Shown here piece after piece: positions 17,295 to 27,601 of a DNA stretch of 64,000 bases; positions within the stretch are counted from its first letter, which is position 1; every line of letters starts with the position of its first letter. Under the pieces are notes generated by a model that worked only from the letters and a program-made list of their open reading frames with translations, was not told the DNA's origin and searched no databases. A program made the position numbers and the translations under genes. This stretch comes from Candidatus Zixiibacteriota bacterium (GTDB lineage Bacteria > Zixibacteria > MSB-5A5 > GN15 > FEB-12), in the NCBI GenBank assembly GCA_022571985.1, contig JACZWU010000002.1, forward strand, positions 479,673 through 543,672, in the 5' to 3' direction.

Positions 17295-20288
17295 TCACCC
17301 ATTCATCCCGTGGCATTTTTTGAATTTTTTGCCGCTGCCGCAGGGGCAAGGATCGTTGCGGCCGACTTTGGGCTGTTCACGCTTATAAGTACGCGCCTGG
17401 CTGCCGGCCTGTGAGGCTGCGGCCATCGGGTTCGCCTGAGTGGCCACACCGGCAGGCGCTGAACCAGCCGCGGCCTGCTGGGCCACGGCGAAGCCCATAC
17501 CGGTAGAATCGGCGTGGCTTGCTTCCATGGTCACACCCGCACGTCTTCTGTCGGAGCGAGATTTTTCAGGAACGTTTACGCGAAGTTTATAAACCATGTT
17601 TACAATTTCCCGGTCGACGGTGACAATCATGGTCTCAAATATGCTGAAAGCTTCTTTTTTATAAATGTCAATTGGTTTGCCCATTCCGCCATGGTAAGAG
17701 CGCAGGCTGATACCCGTACGCAGTTCTTCCATCTCGGCTAAGTGGTCACGCCAGTAGCGGTCGATTGTCGAAAGCACCGCAAAGCGTTCCAGCGAGCGCA
17801 TAACTTCATGGCCATAGGCTTCTTCTTTTTGCTCATAAATATCGGTCACAGCTTTGAGCATTCTCTCAGAAAATATCGGGCGCTCCAGTTCCGGAATTTC
17901 TTCGGTTTTTATCGAGAGATTTACCAGATAAATTTTACGAAGGTCGTCCATGAAACCGTTCATGTTCCATTCTTCGGGGTGCTGTCCCTCGGGGCAGAAA
18001 TCATCAAGCATACCGGCCAGGACGGATTCTATCAGCTCGACAACCTCTTCTTTGATAGACGGTCTCTCCAGCGCCGCCAGACGTCGCTCATAAATCCATT
18101 TACGCTGAACATTCATAACGTCGTCATACTCAAGAGTATGTTTGCGGATGGCAAAATTCTGGGCTTCAATTTTTATCTGGGCACGTTCGATGGCTTTGGT
18201 CACCATCGGATGCGTGATAACTTCATCTTCCTGCACGCCCATTCTGTCCATCAGGCTGCCTAATTTATCTCCGCCGAACAGGCGCATGAGGTCATCTTCG
18301 AGTGACAGGAAAAACCGCGATGAACCGGCGTCTCCCTGACGGCCGGAACGTCCCCGCAGCTGCCGGTCAATTCGCCGCGACTCATGTCTTTCTGTGCCGA
18401 TAATGTGCAGCCCGCCGGCTTCTTTGACGCCCGGGCCAAGCCGAATATCCGTGCCGCGACCGGCCATGTTGGTGGCGATTGTCACGGCGCTTTTTTGCCC
18501 GGCCGAAGTTACAATCTCCGCTTCGCGCTGATGCTGCTTGGCATTAAGCACATTATGAACAACTCCGGCGCGCTTGAGCATCCTCGAAATAGTTTCAGAA
18601 ACTTCGACAGTGATGGTACCTACCAGACAGGGCCGACCCAGCTTCTGCATTTTTTGAATTTCTCTGATAATGGCATTATACTTTTCACGGCGGGTGCGGT
18701 AGATTTCGTCTTCCATATCATCGCGAATGACTTTTTCGTTGGTCGGAATGACGGCTACATCGAGCTTGTATATATCATGGAATTCGCCGGCTTCGGTTTC
18801 GGCGGTACCGGTCATACCGGCCAGTTTTTTGTACATGCGGAAGTAGTTCTGCAAAGTGATTGAGGCCAGAGTCTGAGACTCTGCCTCGATTGTAACGCCC
18901 TCTTTGGCTTCGATGGACTGATGAAGTCCGTCGGAGTAGCGTCTGCCCGGCAGGATACGGCCGGTGTTTTCATCGACAATCATTACTTTGCTGTTCTGAA
19001 CTACATACTCTACATCTTTTTCGTAAAGTGTATAAGCGCGCAGGAGCTGATTTATGGCATGAACTTTTTCTGAACGTTCGGCGTGAAGTTCATAAATAGC
19101 GTCTATCTTTTTCTGTCTGGTTTCATCATCAAGCGATTCGTTACCATCAACTTCTGAAAGCATAGAGGAAATATCCGGTATCTCAAAAAGTTTCTGTTCA
19201 TCCGGCGTAAGCTGGTCTGTGCCTAAATCCGTGAGCACGATGGTATGCTCACGCTCATCTAAGAAGTAATAAAGACGATCGTCGACTTCATGAAGTTTCT
19301 TGTCGCGCATATAAGAAGCTTCAACATCGGTAATGAGCTTGCTGACACCTGATTCTTTTAAGAGCTTCATGAATCTTTTGTTTTTGGGAGCGCCGCGGCG
19401 AACTGCCAAAAGCAGTGTGCCGGTTTCGAAAGAATCACCGTCTTTGTTTTCGGCAACCATCTTTTCAGCTCTGGCCAGCATGTCATTGACTAAAACTGTC
19501 TGTTTGCGTACCAGAGTTTTTACAGTGGGGTTCATTTCACGGTAGCGGTCATGAACACTAAGCTCAACCTGTCCTGACATTATCAGCGGGGTGCGGGCTT
19601 CGTCTATCAAAATAGAATCAACTTCGTCGATTATGGCATAGTGATAATTACGGTGAACGCGGTCTTCGGCGGTCTGGGCCATATTGTCGCGAAGATAATC
19701 AAAGCCAAATTCGGTGGCGGTACCAAAAGTAACGTCGCACTTGAACATCTCGCGCCGTTCGGCGTTTGACATCTGATTTTGAATTACGCCGACAGTCAGT
19801 CCCAGAAATTCATAAATCTGTCCCATCCAGTCGCGGTCACGGCGGGCCAGGAAGTCGTTGACCGTAACCATATGCACGCCTTTGCCGCTTAAAGCATTAA
19901 GATAAGTAGGCAGCGTCGCCACCACAGTTTTACCTTCACCGGTGGCCATCTCGGCAATTTTCCCCTGATGAAGCATTATCCCGCCGACAAGCTGAACATC
20001 AAAATGCACCATATTCCATTCGGTCTCCAGGCCGACCACATTCCAGCTCTGGCCAAGATGCCGGCGGCAGGCTTCTTTGACCACCGCAAAGGTCTCGGCT
20101 AAAAGGTCATCAAGAGACTCGCCGTCTTCGAGCCGTTTCCTGAATTCATCGGTTTTGGCTTTCAGCTCATCATCAGAGAGATTTTTGAGCTTATCGAACT
20201 CGAGGTTTATTTCGTCAACTTTCGGCTGAAGTTTCTTAGTTTCGCGCTCGTGCTTGGTGCCGAATATTTTTGTTATAAATTCAAACAT
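17295..20288 (-). CDS. secA: Protein translocase subunit SecA
   Basis: ATPase motor that drives pre-proteins through SecYEG. Walker A is '[17 protein letters not shown]' (about residue 104). The DEAD-like Walker B is '[19 protein letters not shown]'. The helicase-type second nucleotide domain carries '[20 protein letters not shown]' and '[11 protein letters not shown]'. The C-terminal SEC-C zinc tail '[14 protein letters not shown]' is intact. Between the scaffold and the zinc tail is a low-complexity alanine/glycine linker. At 997 residues it is longer than the E. coli protein because of insertions around residues 250-400. The upstream 256 bases to the divergent lipoprotein hold no gene. Confidence 0.97.
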   Translation of the reverse strand: MFEFITKIFGTKHERETKKLQPKVDEINLEFDKLKNLSDDELKAKTDEFRKRLEDGESLDDLLAETFAVVKEACRRHLGQSWNVVGLETEWNMVHFDVQLVGGIMLHQGKIAEMATGEGKTVVATLPTYLNALSGKGVHMVTVNDFLARRDRDWMGQIYEFLGLTVGVIQNQMSNAERREMFKCDVTFGTATEFGFDYLRDNMAQTAEDRVHRNYHYAIIDEVDSILIDEARTPLIMSGQVELSVHDRYREMNPTVKTLVRKQTVLVNDMLARAEKMVAENKDGDSFETGTLLLAVRRGAPKNKRFMKLLKESGVSKLITDVEASYMRDKKLHEVDDRLYYFLDEREHTIVLTDLGTDQLTPDEQKLFEIPDISSMLSEVDGNESLDDETRQKKIDAIYELHAERSEKVHAINQLLRAYTLYEKDVEYVVQNSKVMIVDENTGRILPGRRYSDGLHQSIEAKEGVTIEAESQTLASITLQNYFRMYKKLAGMTGTAETEAGEFHDIYKLDVAVIPTNEKVIRDDMEDEIYRTRREKYNAIIREIQKMQKLGRPCLVGTITVEVSETISRMLKRAGVVHNVLNAKQHQREAEIVTSAGQKSAVTIATNMAGRGTDIRLGPGVKEAGGLHIIGTERHESRRIDRQLRGRSGRQGDAGSSRFFLSLEDDLMRLFGGDKLGSLMDRMGVQEDEVITHPMVTKAIERAQIKIEAQNFAIRKHTLEYDDVMNVQRKWIYERRLAALERPSIKEEVVELIESVLAGMLDDFCPEGQHPEEWNMNGFMDDLRKIYLVNLSIKTEEIPELERPIFSERMLKAVTDIYEQKEEAYGHEVMRSLERFAVLSTIDRYWRDHLAEMEELRTGISLRSYHGGMGKPIDIYKKEAFSIFETMIVTVDREIVNMVYKLRVNVPEKSRSDRRRAGVTMEASHADSTGMGFAVAQQAAAGSAPAGVATQANPMAAASQAGSQARTYKREQPKVGRNDPCPCGSGKKFKKCHGMNG

Positions 20289-20544
20289 TAGTTTCGTTTC
20301 TCATAATCGGTTCAATTTCCAATCAGCATAATACATACGTCTATTCAACGCAAATTTGAATGTCAGGGTTCAAAATCTGCCATTTAAGGGTTTGAATCTA
20401 CCCTTTCTGCGCCGCTATCATATATTTATCCAATATTTCTGCCAGAATTCGCTTGACAGCCAGCGGGGAGAGCGTTTGTTTACTGTTGTATCCATTTTTG
20501 CACGCAAGGGCGACAGCTGCGTCTAAATAAGTAGGGAAATAAAA

Positions 20545-21618
20545 GTGACGAAAAATCTAAAATATCAGCTATTAGTAGCGGCTATACTTTCGTGCTTTTT
20601 ACTGGGTTTCAGTTGTGGTAAATCGGTTGAGCCGAAACCAGTTGAGCCGAAAGACTATCCGTTATACATTAATGACGTTGCCAGCAATCAGCTCTTTACC
20701 ATTCATCCTGCATCACAAAAGTTAGATTCTATTTCTTTCCCGTGGAACACCAGTGTGATGGTTTCAGCCGATGGTAAACTCTTTTACGTGTTACTTGGAA
20801 ATTCTGTACTGGTAGTTGACAAGGACTCTCTATCAGTAATCACAGAGTTGCTCTATACACATAATGGTGCATCAGTCTCTCCTGATAATCAGTATCTTGC
20901 ACTTACCGGAAAAGACCTATACATCCTGCGTACGTCGGACTATTCTATAGTATTCAGCGATACAACTGAATTTTTATATTCCCGCGGGAATTTTGTAAGC
21001 GATGGCAAAGCCTTTTTTTGTGTCGTTCGAGCTGCGCCTGACAGCTCTCCCTCTGCGTTTAGAGTAGATTTATCTGACACTTCCAATAACATTATCAAGA
21101 AGTCCTTTGATTCTAGAAGTGTTTTGCAGGTTATACCTTCGCTTGATGAAAGTAAGTGGTTTTTTTATCTACATGTGGGGCTCTGGACTTACTCTTTTGA
21201 GGTTTATGATGTTATAGCCGATTCGATAATTTTTAGCGAGATTCTCGTACCCGGGGGGGGGAGCATGACTTTGTCACCGAATGGTAAGTACGTTTTCTAT
21301 ACCAATCCTGGCCGAACAGCAACTGATCCACCGTCAGACCTAAGTTTCAGAATATTTGACGTAACGGCAAATTCTATTGATGAAGTTGTAGTAGACACAA
21401 GCTTCTTTTGCTTTGGTAGTGGATGTGCCCCGCCCAAGACACTTGCTGTGACGCCAGATGGCAAATGGCTGGGTATTCTTGGTGGTGATATTTTTCAGAT
21501 ACCGGCATTTTATCTATATGACATTCATAATCGGAAACTCACTTTTCGCGAAGTCGGTGAATTTCCTACTGTTATTCGTCAATTTAGAAACACGGTGTCA
21601 GTACAACAATTCAAATAA
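20545..21618 (+). CDS. Exported lipoprotein, probable beta-propeller
   Basis: A 357-residue protein with lipobox 'LLGFSC' (cysteine about residue 25) after a hydrophobic signal. The body contains regularly spaced 'SPDNQYLAL', 'SPNGKYVFY' and 'TPDGKWLGI' segments, the blade-edge pattern of YVTN/WD40-like seven-bladed propellers. It probably sits in the periplasm anchored to a membrane and binds a ligand or partner; the partner is unknown. The GTG start has AGGGA eight bases upstream. The subtilase gene follows after 21 bases with its own AGGAGG site, suggesting a two-gene transcript. Confidence 0.68.
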   Translation: MTKNLKYQLLVAAILSCFLLGFSCGKSVEPKPVEPKDYPLYINDVASNQLFTIHPASQKLDSISFPWNTSVMVSADGKLFYVLLGNSVLVVDKDSLSVITELLYTHNGASVSPDNQYLALTGKDLYILRTSDYSIVFSDTTEFLYSRGNFVSDGKAFFCVVRAAPDSSPSAFRVDLSDTSNNIIKKSFDSRSVLQVIPSLDESKWFFYLHVGLWTYSFEVYDVIADSIIFSEILVPGGGSMTLSPNGKYVFYTNPGRTATDPPSDLSFRIFDVTANSIDEVVVDTSFFCFGSGCAPPKTLAVTPDGKWLGILGGDIFQIPAFYLYDIHNRKLTFREVGEFPTVIRQFRNTVSVQQFK

Positions 21619-21639
21619 CTTTAACTGGAGGAGGGTACA

Positions 21640-23509
21640 ATGAAAAAAGGCATAAAATACGTTTTTGGAATTCTTATTTTAATTGTAATTGCTACAAATT
21701 CTTCATTTGGTCAGTTCTATTACAGTGGGGGTCAGCAGAATCAGTTGTTCGTGGATTCTCAGAAAGTTTGTATAAAATTTAAAACGATAGTTAATCCTAA
21801 TGACCAGACAATAATCTTGGATTCAATCCCTGAAATTGTCACTGTACTCAATGATGGATTCTCGATTGACGGTTTTGTAATTTGTAGTCTCTCAAATGTT
21901 ACGGGATATAATACTTTGTTGAATTCTGTGCTATCAGTTGATGGTATTTCTCTGGTTGAACCCTACTATCTCACAAGTTTTGGTTCACCATATTTGGTTG
22001 GAGATAGATTTTGCGTGGCCTTTGAATCGACCATTGATCAGCCCACTATTGACAGCATAAACACCGAATTTGGAGTAGAGGTTATTCACGAGTTAGTAGG
22101 TATGCCAAATGTCTTTGTCCTTAGAAATAATACTACGACTTCTTTAGGGTTGCTTGAGTTAGCAAAAATCTACTATGAACTTTCCCAAACACGCTATGCA
22201 CACCCAATAGTAAAGGTTTCGATTGAGGCACATAGCTACAAGCTGTTCGACTACTTCAATCCTTATCAGCCTCACACCAAAAAAGTTATAGGAGTTTTTA
22301 ACACGGCATCCGTCTGGGACTTTGCTGGTCTGACTGAGTCTGTAACAGTTGCCGTAATTGACAACGGAGTAGACAATGGTGCGCTTGGTGAAGGTGAGCA
22401 TGAAGACTTACCTGCCTCAAGGGTCTTGGCGGGACGAAATCTCGTAGAAAGCGTTTTACCTCCAGTGCCTAGCAATCAGGATTACCATGGCCCGTGCAGG
22501 AATCATAAGTGCTTCTCACACAACTGATTCCATATCGGGTCTAGACTCAAACAGTGGTGTGATCTCTATAGCACCTCATTCACATATTCTTCCAGTAAAA
22601 GTATTTGATGCTTTGGCAGATTCTGTTCCTACAGACTCGTTAGTGAATGCGTTAAACTATGCTTGGATGAATGGCGCAGACGTTCTTTCGAATAGTTGGG
22701 GATATGTCTTTAGTACATGCGCCGCTTATCCCGACGATTTAGTAGATGATGCTATATTAAACGCCTTTACTTCCGGCCGGGCAGGTAAAGGATGTCCAGT
22801 TATCTTTTCTTCGGGAAACCAAGCGAATTTTCATGCGCCGGTTCGCTACCCTGCATGCGTTCCCGCCGCATTTTCAGTGGGTGCAATCGAATTGAATGAT
22901 GTTCGATGGGGCTACAGCAATTACGGCATAGAATTAGATCTTGTTGCTCCAAGTGGTGATATAAACCGACAAGGTGATGTTTGGACAATCGACCAAATGG
23001 GAAAAGATGGTGCAAATAGTCCCGGAGGCGTTTTTACCTGTCAGCCAGGTCACCCTATTGATGGTGACTATTATTGCAGCTTCGGAGGTACATCTGCTGC
23101 AGCACCAATTGTATCAGGGGTTGCTGCTCTAATTATTTCAAAAGATTCGAATCTTACGGCGCAGGAAATTTATGACATACTTCGGTTTTCAGCTGTAACA
23201 GAATTGGATTCTGACACAATAACACCACCTGACACCGCTTACGGCTACGGCAGAGTTGATGCGTTCAGGGCAATTCTGTCTATATCCCGAGGCGACTTAG
23301 ATAATGATGGTAACATTGGGACTAACAACGACCTGACATTTATGGTAGATTACATATTCAGGGGCGGTCCGCTGCCATTCCCAAGTCCATTGATGGGAGA
23401 TTGCAACTGTGATGGTGACGCCAATAACGTAGTAGACATGACTTTTCTGGTAGATTTTATTTATAGGGGCAGCGGAATACCCCCAATAAATCCTTGCTAT
23501 GAATTCTAG
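21640..23509 (+). pseudogene. Secreted subtilisin-like (S8) peptidase with dockerin-like C-terminus, frameshifted
   Basis: Two ORFs (21640-22527 and 22487-23509) together make one exported protease. The first has a signal peptide, a long prodomain-like region and the catalytic Asp in 'VTVAVIDNGVDNG'. It ends just past the catalytic His in 'QDYHG'. The second resumes at 'AGIISAS', then the oxyanion 'SSGNQANFHAPVRYPA' and catalytic Ser in 'FGGTSAAAPIVSG'. The expected H-G-T-x-V-A-G is reduced to four bases between GGC and GCA, so about five bases are missing. The C-terminal 'GDLDNDGNIGTNNDLTFMVD' and 'GDCNCDGDANNVVDMTFLVD' are paired dockerin/EF-hand-like repeats. Either decayed or an assembly error. 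Confidence 0.75.
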
Positions 23510-23564
23510 ACCTTGACAAGGCCTACTTGTTTACCGGTCTCAATTGCGGTAGCTTCTATCCTGC

Positions 23565-24470
23565 ATGACGGAATTTGAAAAAGGAGTGGTACTCGCCACC
23601 AGAGGAAGATTATTTGAGGTCATCACCGAATCAGGAAATAAACTCAAATGCGAGGTCAGGCGAAAAGTCAAATCCGAGGCCGATGCCACCACGCCGGTTG
23701 CAGTCGGCGACGATGTCCTGATATCACCCACCCACCAAGGCTCGGCCATAATCGAAGAAGTATTAGAGCGCAGGACAGCTTTTTTCAGACCTGCTGTCGG
23801 GCAGGAGACAATCAAACAGGTTATCGCCGCCAATCTGGATAAGCTGGCCATTGTCAGTTCAATTACCTCTCCCAAACTGAAAACCGGCCTGATAGACCGC
23901 TTCTTGATTTCTGCGCAGTTAGGAAACCTTCAGCCGCTCATAATTATCAATAAAATTGACCTGCCTAAACCTGCAGAATTTGAAACCGTATTCTCGGCCT
24001 ATAAGTCGCTGGGTATTGAAGTTTTCCCGACATCGTGCGAGACGGGGGAGGGAATCCAAGACTTGAAGCAAGCAATGCGGGGGTACAAGACAATCCTGGT
24101 CGGTCATTCGGGCGTAGGCAAATCTTCGATAATTAATCAGTTAGTACCGGGGCTTGATCTGAAGACGGCAACTATTTCGAAATCGACCAACCGCGGCAAA
24201 CATACTACTGCCCATATTGAACTGTTCGAACTACCTTCGGGAGGATTTTTGGCAGATTCGCCGGGGTTAAAAGTAATGGGAATCTGGGACGTAGAGAAAG
24301 GCGAACTGCAGTATTATTATGCGGAGTTCGAAAAATACAACGGCACCTGTCGTTTCAAAGATTGTGCCCATATTCATGAACCGGACTGTGCTGTCAAGCA
24401 GGCTCTGGAGACCGGCGAGATAGAAAACTTCCGCTACGAAAACTATCTGGCCATACTGGAATCTCTATAA
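23565..24470 (+). CDS. rsgA: Small-subunit ribosome biogenesis GTPase RsgA
   Basis: Circularly permuted GTPase that helps mature the 30S subunit. The N-terminal OB-fold (about 1-80) is followed by G4 'IIINKIDL', then G1 'LVGHSGVGKSSIINQL', switch 'STNRGKHTTAHIEL' and G3 'LADSPGLK', the permuted order diagnostic of RsgA. The C-terminal zinc finger is 'CRFKDCAHIHEPDC'. Length 301 is normal. It stands alone 55 bases after the subtilase and is followed by a dispersed repeat block. Confidence 0.95.
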   Translation: MTEFEKGVVLATRGRLFEVITESGNKLKCEVRRKVKSEADATTPVAVGDDVLISPTHQGSAIIEEVLERRTAFFRPAVGQETIKQVIAANLDKLAIVSSITSPKLKTGLIDRFLISAQLGNLQPLIIINKIDLPKPAEFETVFSAYKSLGIEVFPTSCETGEGIQDLKQAMRGYKTILVGHSGVGKSSIINQLVPGLDLKTATISKSTNRGKHTTAHIELFELPSGGFLADSPGLKVMGIWDVEKGELQYYYAEFEKYNGTCRFKDCAHIHEPDCAVKQALETGEIENFRYENYLAILESL

Positions 24471-24492
24471 CAGGCAATATAGCTAATTGGGT

Positions 24493-24570
24493 CGTCACCC
24501 TGAGCCTGCTTCCTTGGTCCCGAGTGGAGCCGGGGTCGAAGGGCACGAAACAAGTATCTGTTTCGAGCTT
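24493..24570. repeat. Dispersed repeat copy plus CGAAACA/TGTTTCG palindrome
   Basis: CGTCACCCTGAGCCTG opens an inverted-orientation copy of the dispersed element, which is interrupted and then ends GGGGTCGAAGGG. It is followed directly by CGAAACA-AGTATC-TGTTTCG (24546-24565), a 7-bp stem with a six-base loop. The block lies between rsgA and the sirtuin gene and could act as a transcript 3' end structure. Confidence 0.5.
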
Positions 24571-24651
24571 CTCGCAGGTGAATTCAAAAACCGATTCTGA
24601 CTTAACATTCCCTCCTTTTAATTTATAAACTGAGCTTGTATCTTCCTGGCT

Positions 24652-25392
24652 ATGCTTGAGGAACTTGTCGGAAAACTAAAAAACTGCTCGAAAGTGGTGG
24701 TATTGACCGGAGCCGGCATCTCGGCCGAATCAGGCGTGCCGACCTTTCGCGGAAAAGAAGGCCTCTGGGGGAAATTCAAACCGGAGCAGCTGGCCTCGAT
24801 GGACGCCTTTATGGCCAGCCCCAAAATAGTCTGGGAATGGTATAACTGGCGGCGGGAGTTGATAGCCAGGGTCAAACCAAACGCCGGACACACCGCTTTA
24901 GTGAATCTCGAAAATATGATTGATGAATTTACTCTGGTAACACAAAACGTTGACAATTTGCATGAGCTGGCCGGTTCCAAATCAATTCTTGAGTTACATG
25001 GCAACATCTACAGGAATAAGTGTATGGATTGCAGCGCTTTATATGAAGATGAGGGAGATATAGACCCCGAAAAGATACCGACTTGCTCTCTATGCAACGG
25101 TAAAATCCGACCAGATATAGTCTGGTTTGGTGAAATGCTGGATCCGGAAATTATAAACGCCGCTTTTTTAAAGGCAGAAGAAGCCGAACTGTTTTTTGTA
25201 GTGGGAACATCGGCTCTGGTCCACCCGGCGGCGACTCTTCCGATTGTAGCTAAGCAGCACGGCGCCATCTTGGTGGAAATAAATGTTGAGAGAACAGCTC
25301 TTTCGGATCTGGTCGATTTTCACTTTACAGGGAAGTCCGGTCAGTTTTTACCTAAACTGGTAGAGCTGCTAAAAGAGCAGGTTTCGACTTAA
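24652..25392 (+). CDS. cobB: NAD-dependent protein deacylase (sirtuin, SIRT5/CobB class III)
   Basis: Removes acyl groups from lysines using NAD+. 'VLTGAGISAESGVPTFRGKE' is the NAD-binding motif, 'TQNVDNLHELAGS' holds the N-x-D pair, and 'ILELHGNIYRNKC' carries the catalytic His. The structural zinc ligands are in 'CMDCSALY' and 'CSLCNGKIRP'. 'WEWYNWRREL' fits the Y-x-x-R pair that binds succinyl/malonyl groups in SIRT5-like enzymes, so desuccinylase or demalonylase activity is likely. Length 246 is normal. It is followed after about 30 bases by a TPR lipoprotein. Confidence 0.93.
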   Translation: MLEELVGKLKNCSKVVVLTGAGISAESGVPTFRGKEGLWGKFKPEQLASMDAFMASPKIVWEWYNWRRELIARVKPNAGHTALVNLENMIDEFTLVTQNVDNLHELAGSKSILELHGNIYRNKCMDCSALYEDEGDIDPEKIPTCSLCNGKIRPDIVWFGEMLDPEIINAAFLKAEEAELFFVVGTSALVHPAATLPIVAKQHGAILVEINVERTALSDLVDFHFTGKSGQFLPKLVELLKEQVST

Positions 25393-25423
25393 AATTTATT
25401 GATGAAGCCAGTCAATACCAATA

Positions 25424-27601
25424 TTGTATAAGCTAATGCCAAGCAAAATGACTAAACCAATAAATATGCCCGGGAAAAAAGCTACATATCTGTTTATCGT
25501 CTGCTGCCTGTTAATTTTGTCACAGGGCTGCGTCTATTTTAATACTTTCTACAATGGCAGAAAAGCTTTCAACGAGGCCGAATCGGCCAGAAAGGCATCT
25601 CTGTCAAGAGGGCGCCAAATCATTCAAAGCAAAAGGTATCAGACAGCAGTGGATAAATCGCTTAAGGTTATCGAAAGTCACCCCAACTCCGGCTACTATG
25701 ATGACGCCTTGTATATTTTGGGAGTTTCATATTACTACCTCAAACAATACGGAAAGTCCGAGCGAAGATTACGCGAGCTGATGGCAAATTATCAGGACTC
25801 GAAGTACTACGATGATGCAACTTTATACTTGGCCAAAACAAAACTGCTGCAGGAAGATGAGGATGATGCCACTATAATTTTTGAGGACATTTTCCGGGGT
25901 GATTACAAGAAATCATTCAAATCCGAAGCGGCCCTGGCTCTGGGACAGTATTATTTTGATTTAAAGGATTATGATAAGGCAGAGCCGTATTTACTGGCGA
26001 TTCGCGATTCGCTGGGCAGCGATTTAGAACAGCGCCGAGCACAGAATTTTATTGCCGATGGACAGTTTAACCAATTTGATTTTGGCACCGCTTTAGGAAG
26101 TTACCTGCAGCTGTTAGGAATGAATCTCGACGACAAAGGCAAATACCGGGCTCTTTATCAAGCTGCGGTTTGTTCTTTCAGTTTACAACGAATTCAGGAT
26201 GGGATGGATTACCTGAACAAACTCATCAATGATGATATATATTATGATTCGCTGTCAGTTCTGCGTCTGAAACTGGCGGAAGGCTACGAACTTGACGGTG
26301 AGCTTTTGCTTGCAGAAGTTATTTATCAGGAGGTAGCTGATGAATCAAGAAATAATGTGCATGTAGCAGAAGCAAATTACAGTCTCGGTCTGATATATCA
26401 ATTTGAATACGATGAACTAACTACTGCAAAAACATATTATGACGCTGCCGCCAAAGCAAGTCGTTCTACTTTTGCCGGCAAAGATGCTTTCCAGCGTTCC
26501 ACAGATATCGGAAAGTTAGAAGAGTTTACTGAAAAAGTTAAGCTCGATTCAAGCGCGACTAACATCCAGATAGACGAGGCCGCCGCCCGGCAATTTGAAC
26601 TGGCAGAATTGTATTGGTTTAAGCTCGATAAACCAGATTCAGCGCTGATAGAAATCAAATACTTGATCAAAACTTTTCCTTCGGCCTATGATGCCCCCAA
26701 GGCGATGATAGCACTGGCAGGGATGGAAATGGAACTAAATGATGACTCTGTTAAGTCGGACTCACTATTAAAAGCAGTAATAATAGAATATCCCGATTCG
26801 GATTACCTGCCCGAGGCGATTGAGGCTTTGGGATTAAAAGGCACCTCTGCCGACACGGGCTACGCCGGCTACTACTTAAGAAGAGCCGAAGACTTTCTGG
26901 TTGATAGTGAAGAAATAGACTCTGCGATTTTTAACTATCAGTACGTCGTTGACAATTACCCGGAGTCAAAATATTTTCTGCAGGCGACTTTTTCATTAAT
27001 ATGGCTGGCCGAAACATATCAAAGCCCCGGCGACTCTTCTGTTTACTATGCCTATCAAGAATTTGCAGACTCGTTTCCGGGAACAGACTGGGCAAGGCTG
27101 GCCAGTCAGAAAATACGCAGCCAAAAGGGGATTAAAAAAGATAAGGATGAAGCAGCAGCAGACGCCAAAAAAAGCAGAGAAATAGATGATACCATTGATG
27201 GACAAGAGGACTCAGAAGAAGAGGAAGACTACACTGATCCCTTCGCGAACATATACAGAGGCCCCAGCGGGGATACCTTACCTTTATTTCCAAACGCACC
27301 AAGACTGGTTAACGAACCATTTATTTATCCCACCGAAGCCTATTATCTGATATGGGAAGGGGACCTTTATTTTCAAATCAAGCTTGATTTTTCGGGCGAA
27401 GTTATAGACTATAAAATGATGACACAATCAGAGAGTCCTGAGCTGGACAGAAGAGCCAATGCGGCTGTCGCTTCTTCGGAATTTGACCAGCTTGATGTTT
27501 CTAAGATTGTGTCAGACCTGGAGTTGAAAGAAGCCGCCGAAGGCGGAGGCTATTGGTTTGTTTATAAATATCGAGTAATTTTGCCGGACCATCTGCGATG
27601 A
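25424..27601 (+). CDS. TPR-repeat outer-membrane lipoprotein with TonB-like C-terminal domain
   Basis: A 725-residue exported protein. The signal and lipobox 'LLILSQGC' give a lipid anchor at cysteine near residue 36 of the ORF. Residues about 50-560 form TPR-type repeats, for example 'SGYYDDALYILGVSYYYLKQ' and 'SKYYDDATLYLAKTKLL', reminiscent of BamD/YbgF-like scaffolds. An acidic linker ('EDSEEEEDYTDP') precedes a C-terminal segment 'LIWEGDLYFQIKLDFSGEVI' then 'RRANAAVASSEF', which resembles the TonB C-terminal fold. The start is uncertain (TTG 25424, or ATG 25436, 25448 or 25466; none has a strong ribosome site). Its stop overlaps the pyrK start (ATGA), tying it oddly to pyrimidine genes. 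Confidence 0.75.
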   Translation: MYKLMPSKMTKPINMPGKKATYLFIVCCLLILSQGCVYFNTFYNGRKAFNEAESARKASLSRGRQIIQSKRYQTAVDKSLKVIESHPNSGYYDDALYILGVSYYYLKQYGKSERRLRELMANYQDSKYYDDATLYLAKTKLLQEDEDDATIIFEDIFRGDYKKSFKSEAALALGQYYFDLKDYDKAEPYLLAIRDSLGSDLEQRRAQNFIADGQFNQFDFGTALGSYLQLLGMNLDDKGKYRALYQAAVCSFSLQRIQDGMDYLNKLINDDIYYDSLSVLRLKLAEGYELDGELLLAEVIYQEVADESRNNVHVAEANYSLGLIYQFEYDELTTAKTYYDAAAKASRSTFAGKDAFQRSTDIGKLEEFTEKVKLDSSATNIQIDEAAARQFELAELYWFKLDKPDSALIEIKYLIKTFPSAYDAPKAMIALAGMEMELNDDSVKSDSLLKAVIIEYPDSDYLPEAIEALGLKGTSADTGYAGYYLRRAEDFLVDSEEIDSAIFNYQYVVDNYPESKYFLQATFSLIWLAETYQSPGDSSVYYAYQEFADSFPGTDWARLASQKIRSQKGIKKDKDEAAADAKKSREIDDTIDGQEDSEEEEDYTDPFANIYRGPSGDTLPLFPNAPRLVNEPFIYPTEAYYLIWEGDLYFQIKLDFSGEVIDYKMMTQSESPELDRRANAAVASSEFDQLDVSKIVSDLELKEAAEGGGYWFVYKYRVILPDHLR

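Noticed and set aside
20453-20481. TTGACA-N17 promoter ahead of the beta-propeller lipoprotein
   Set aside because: The -35 is good, but TTGTTT at the -10 position is too weak to claim.
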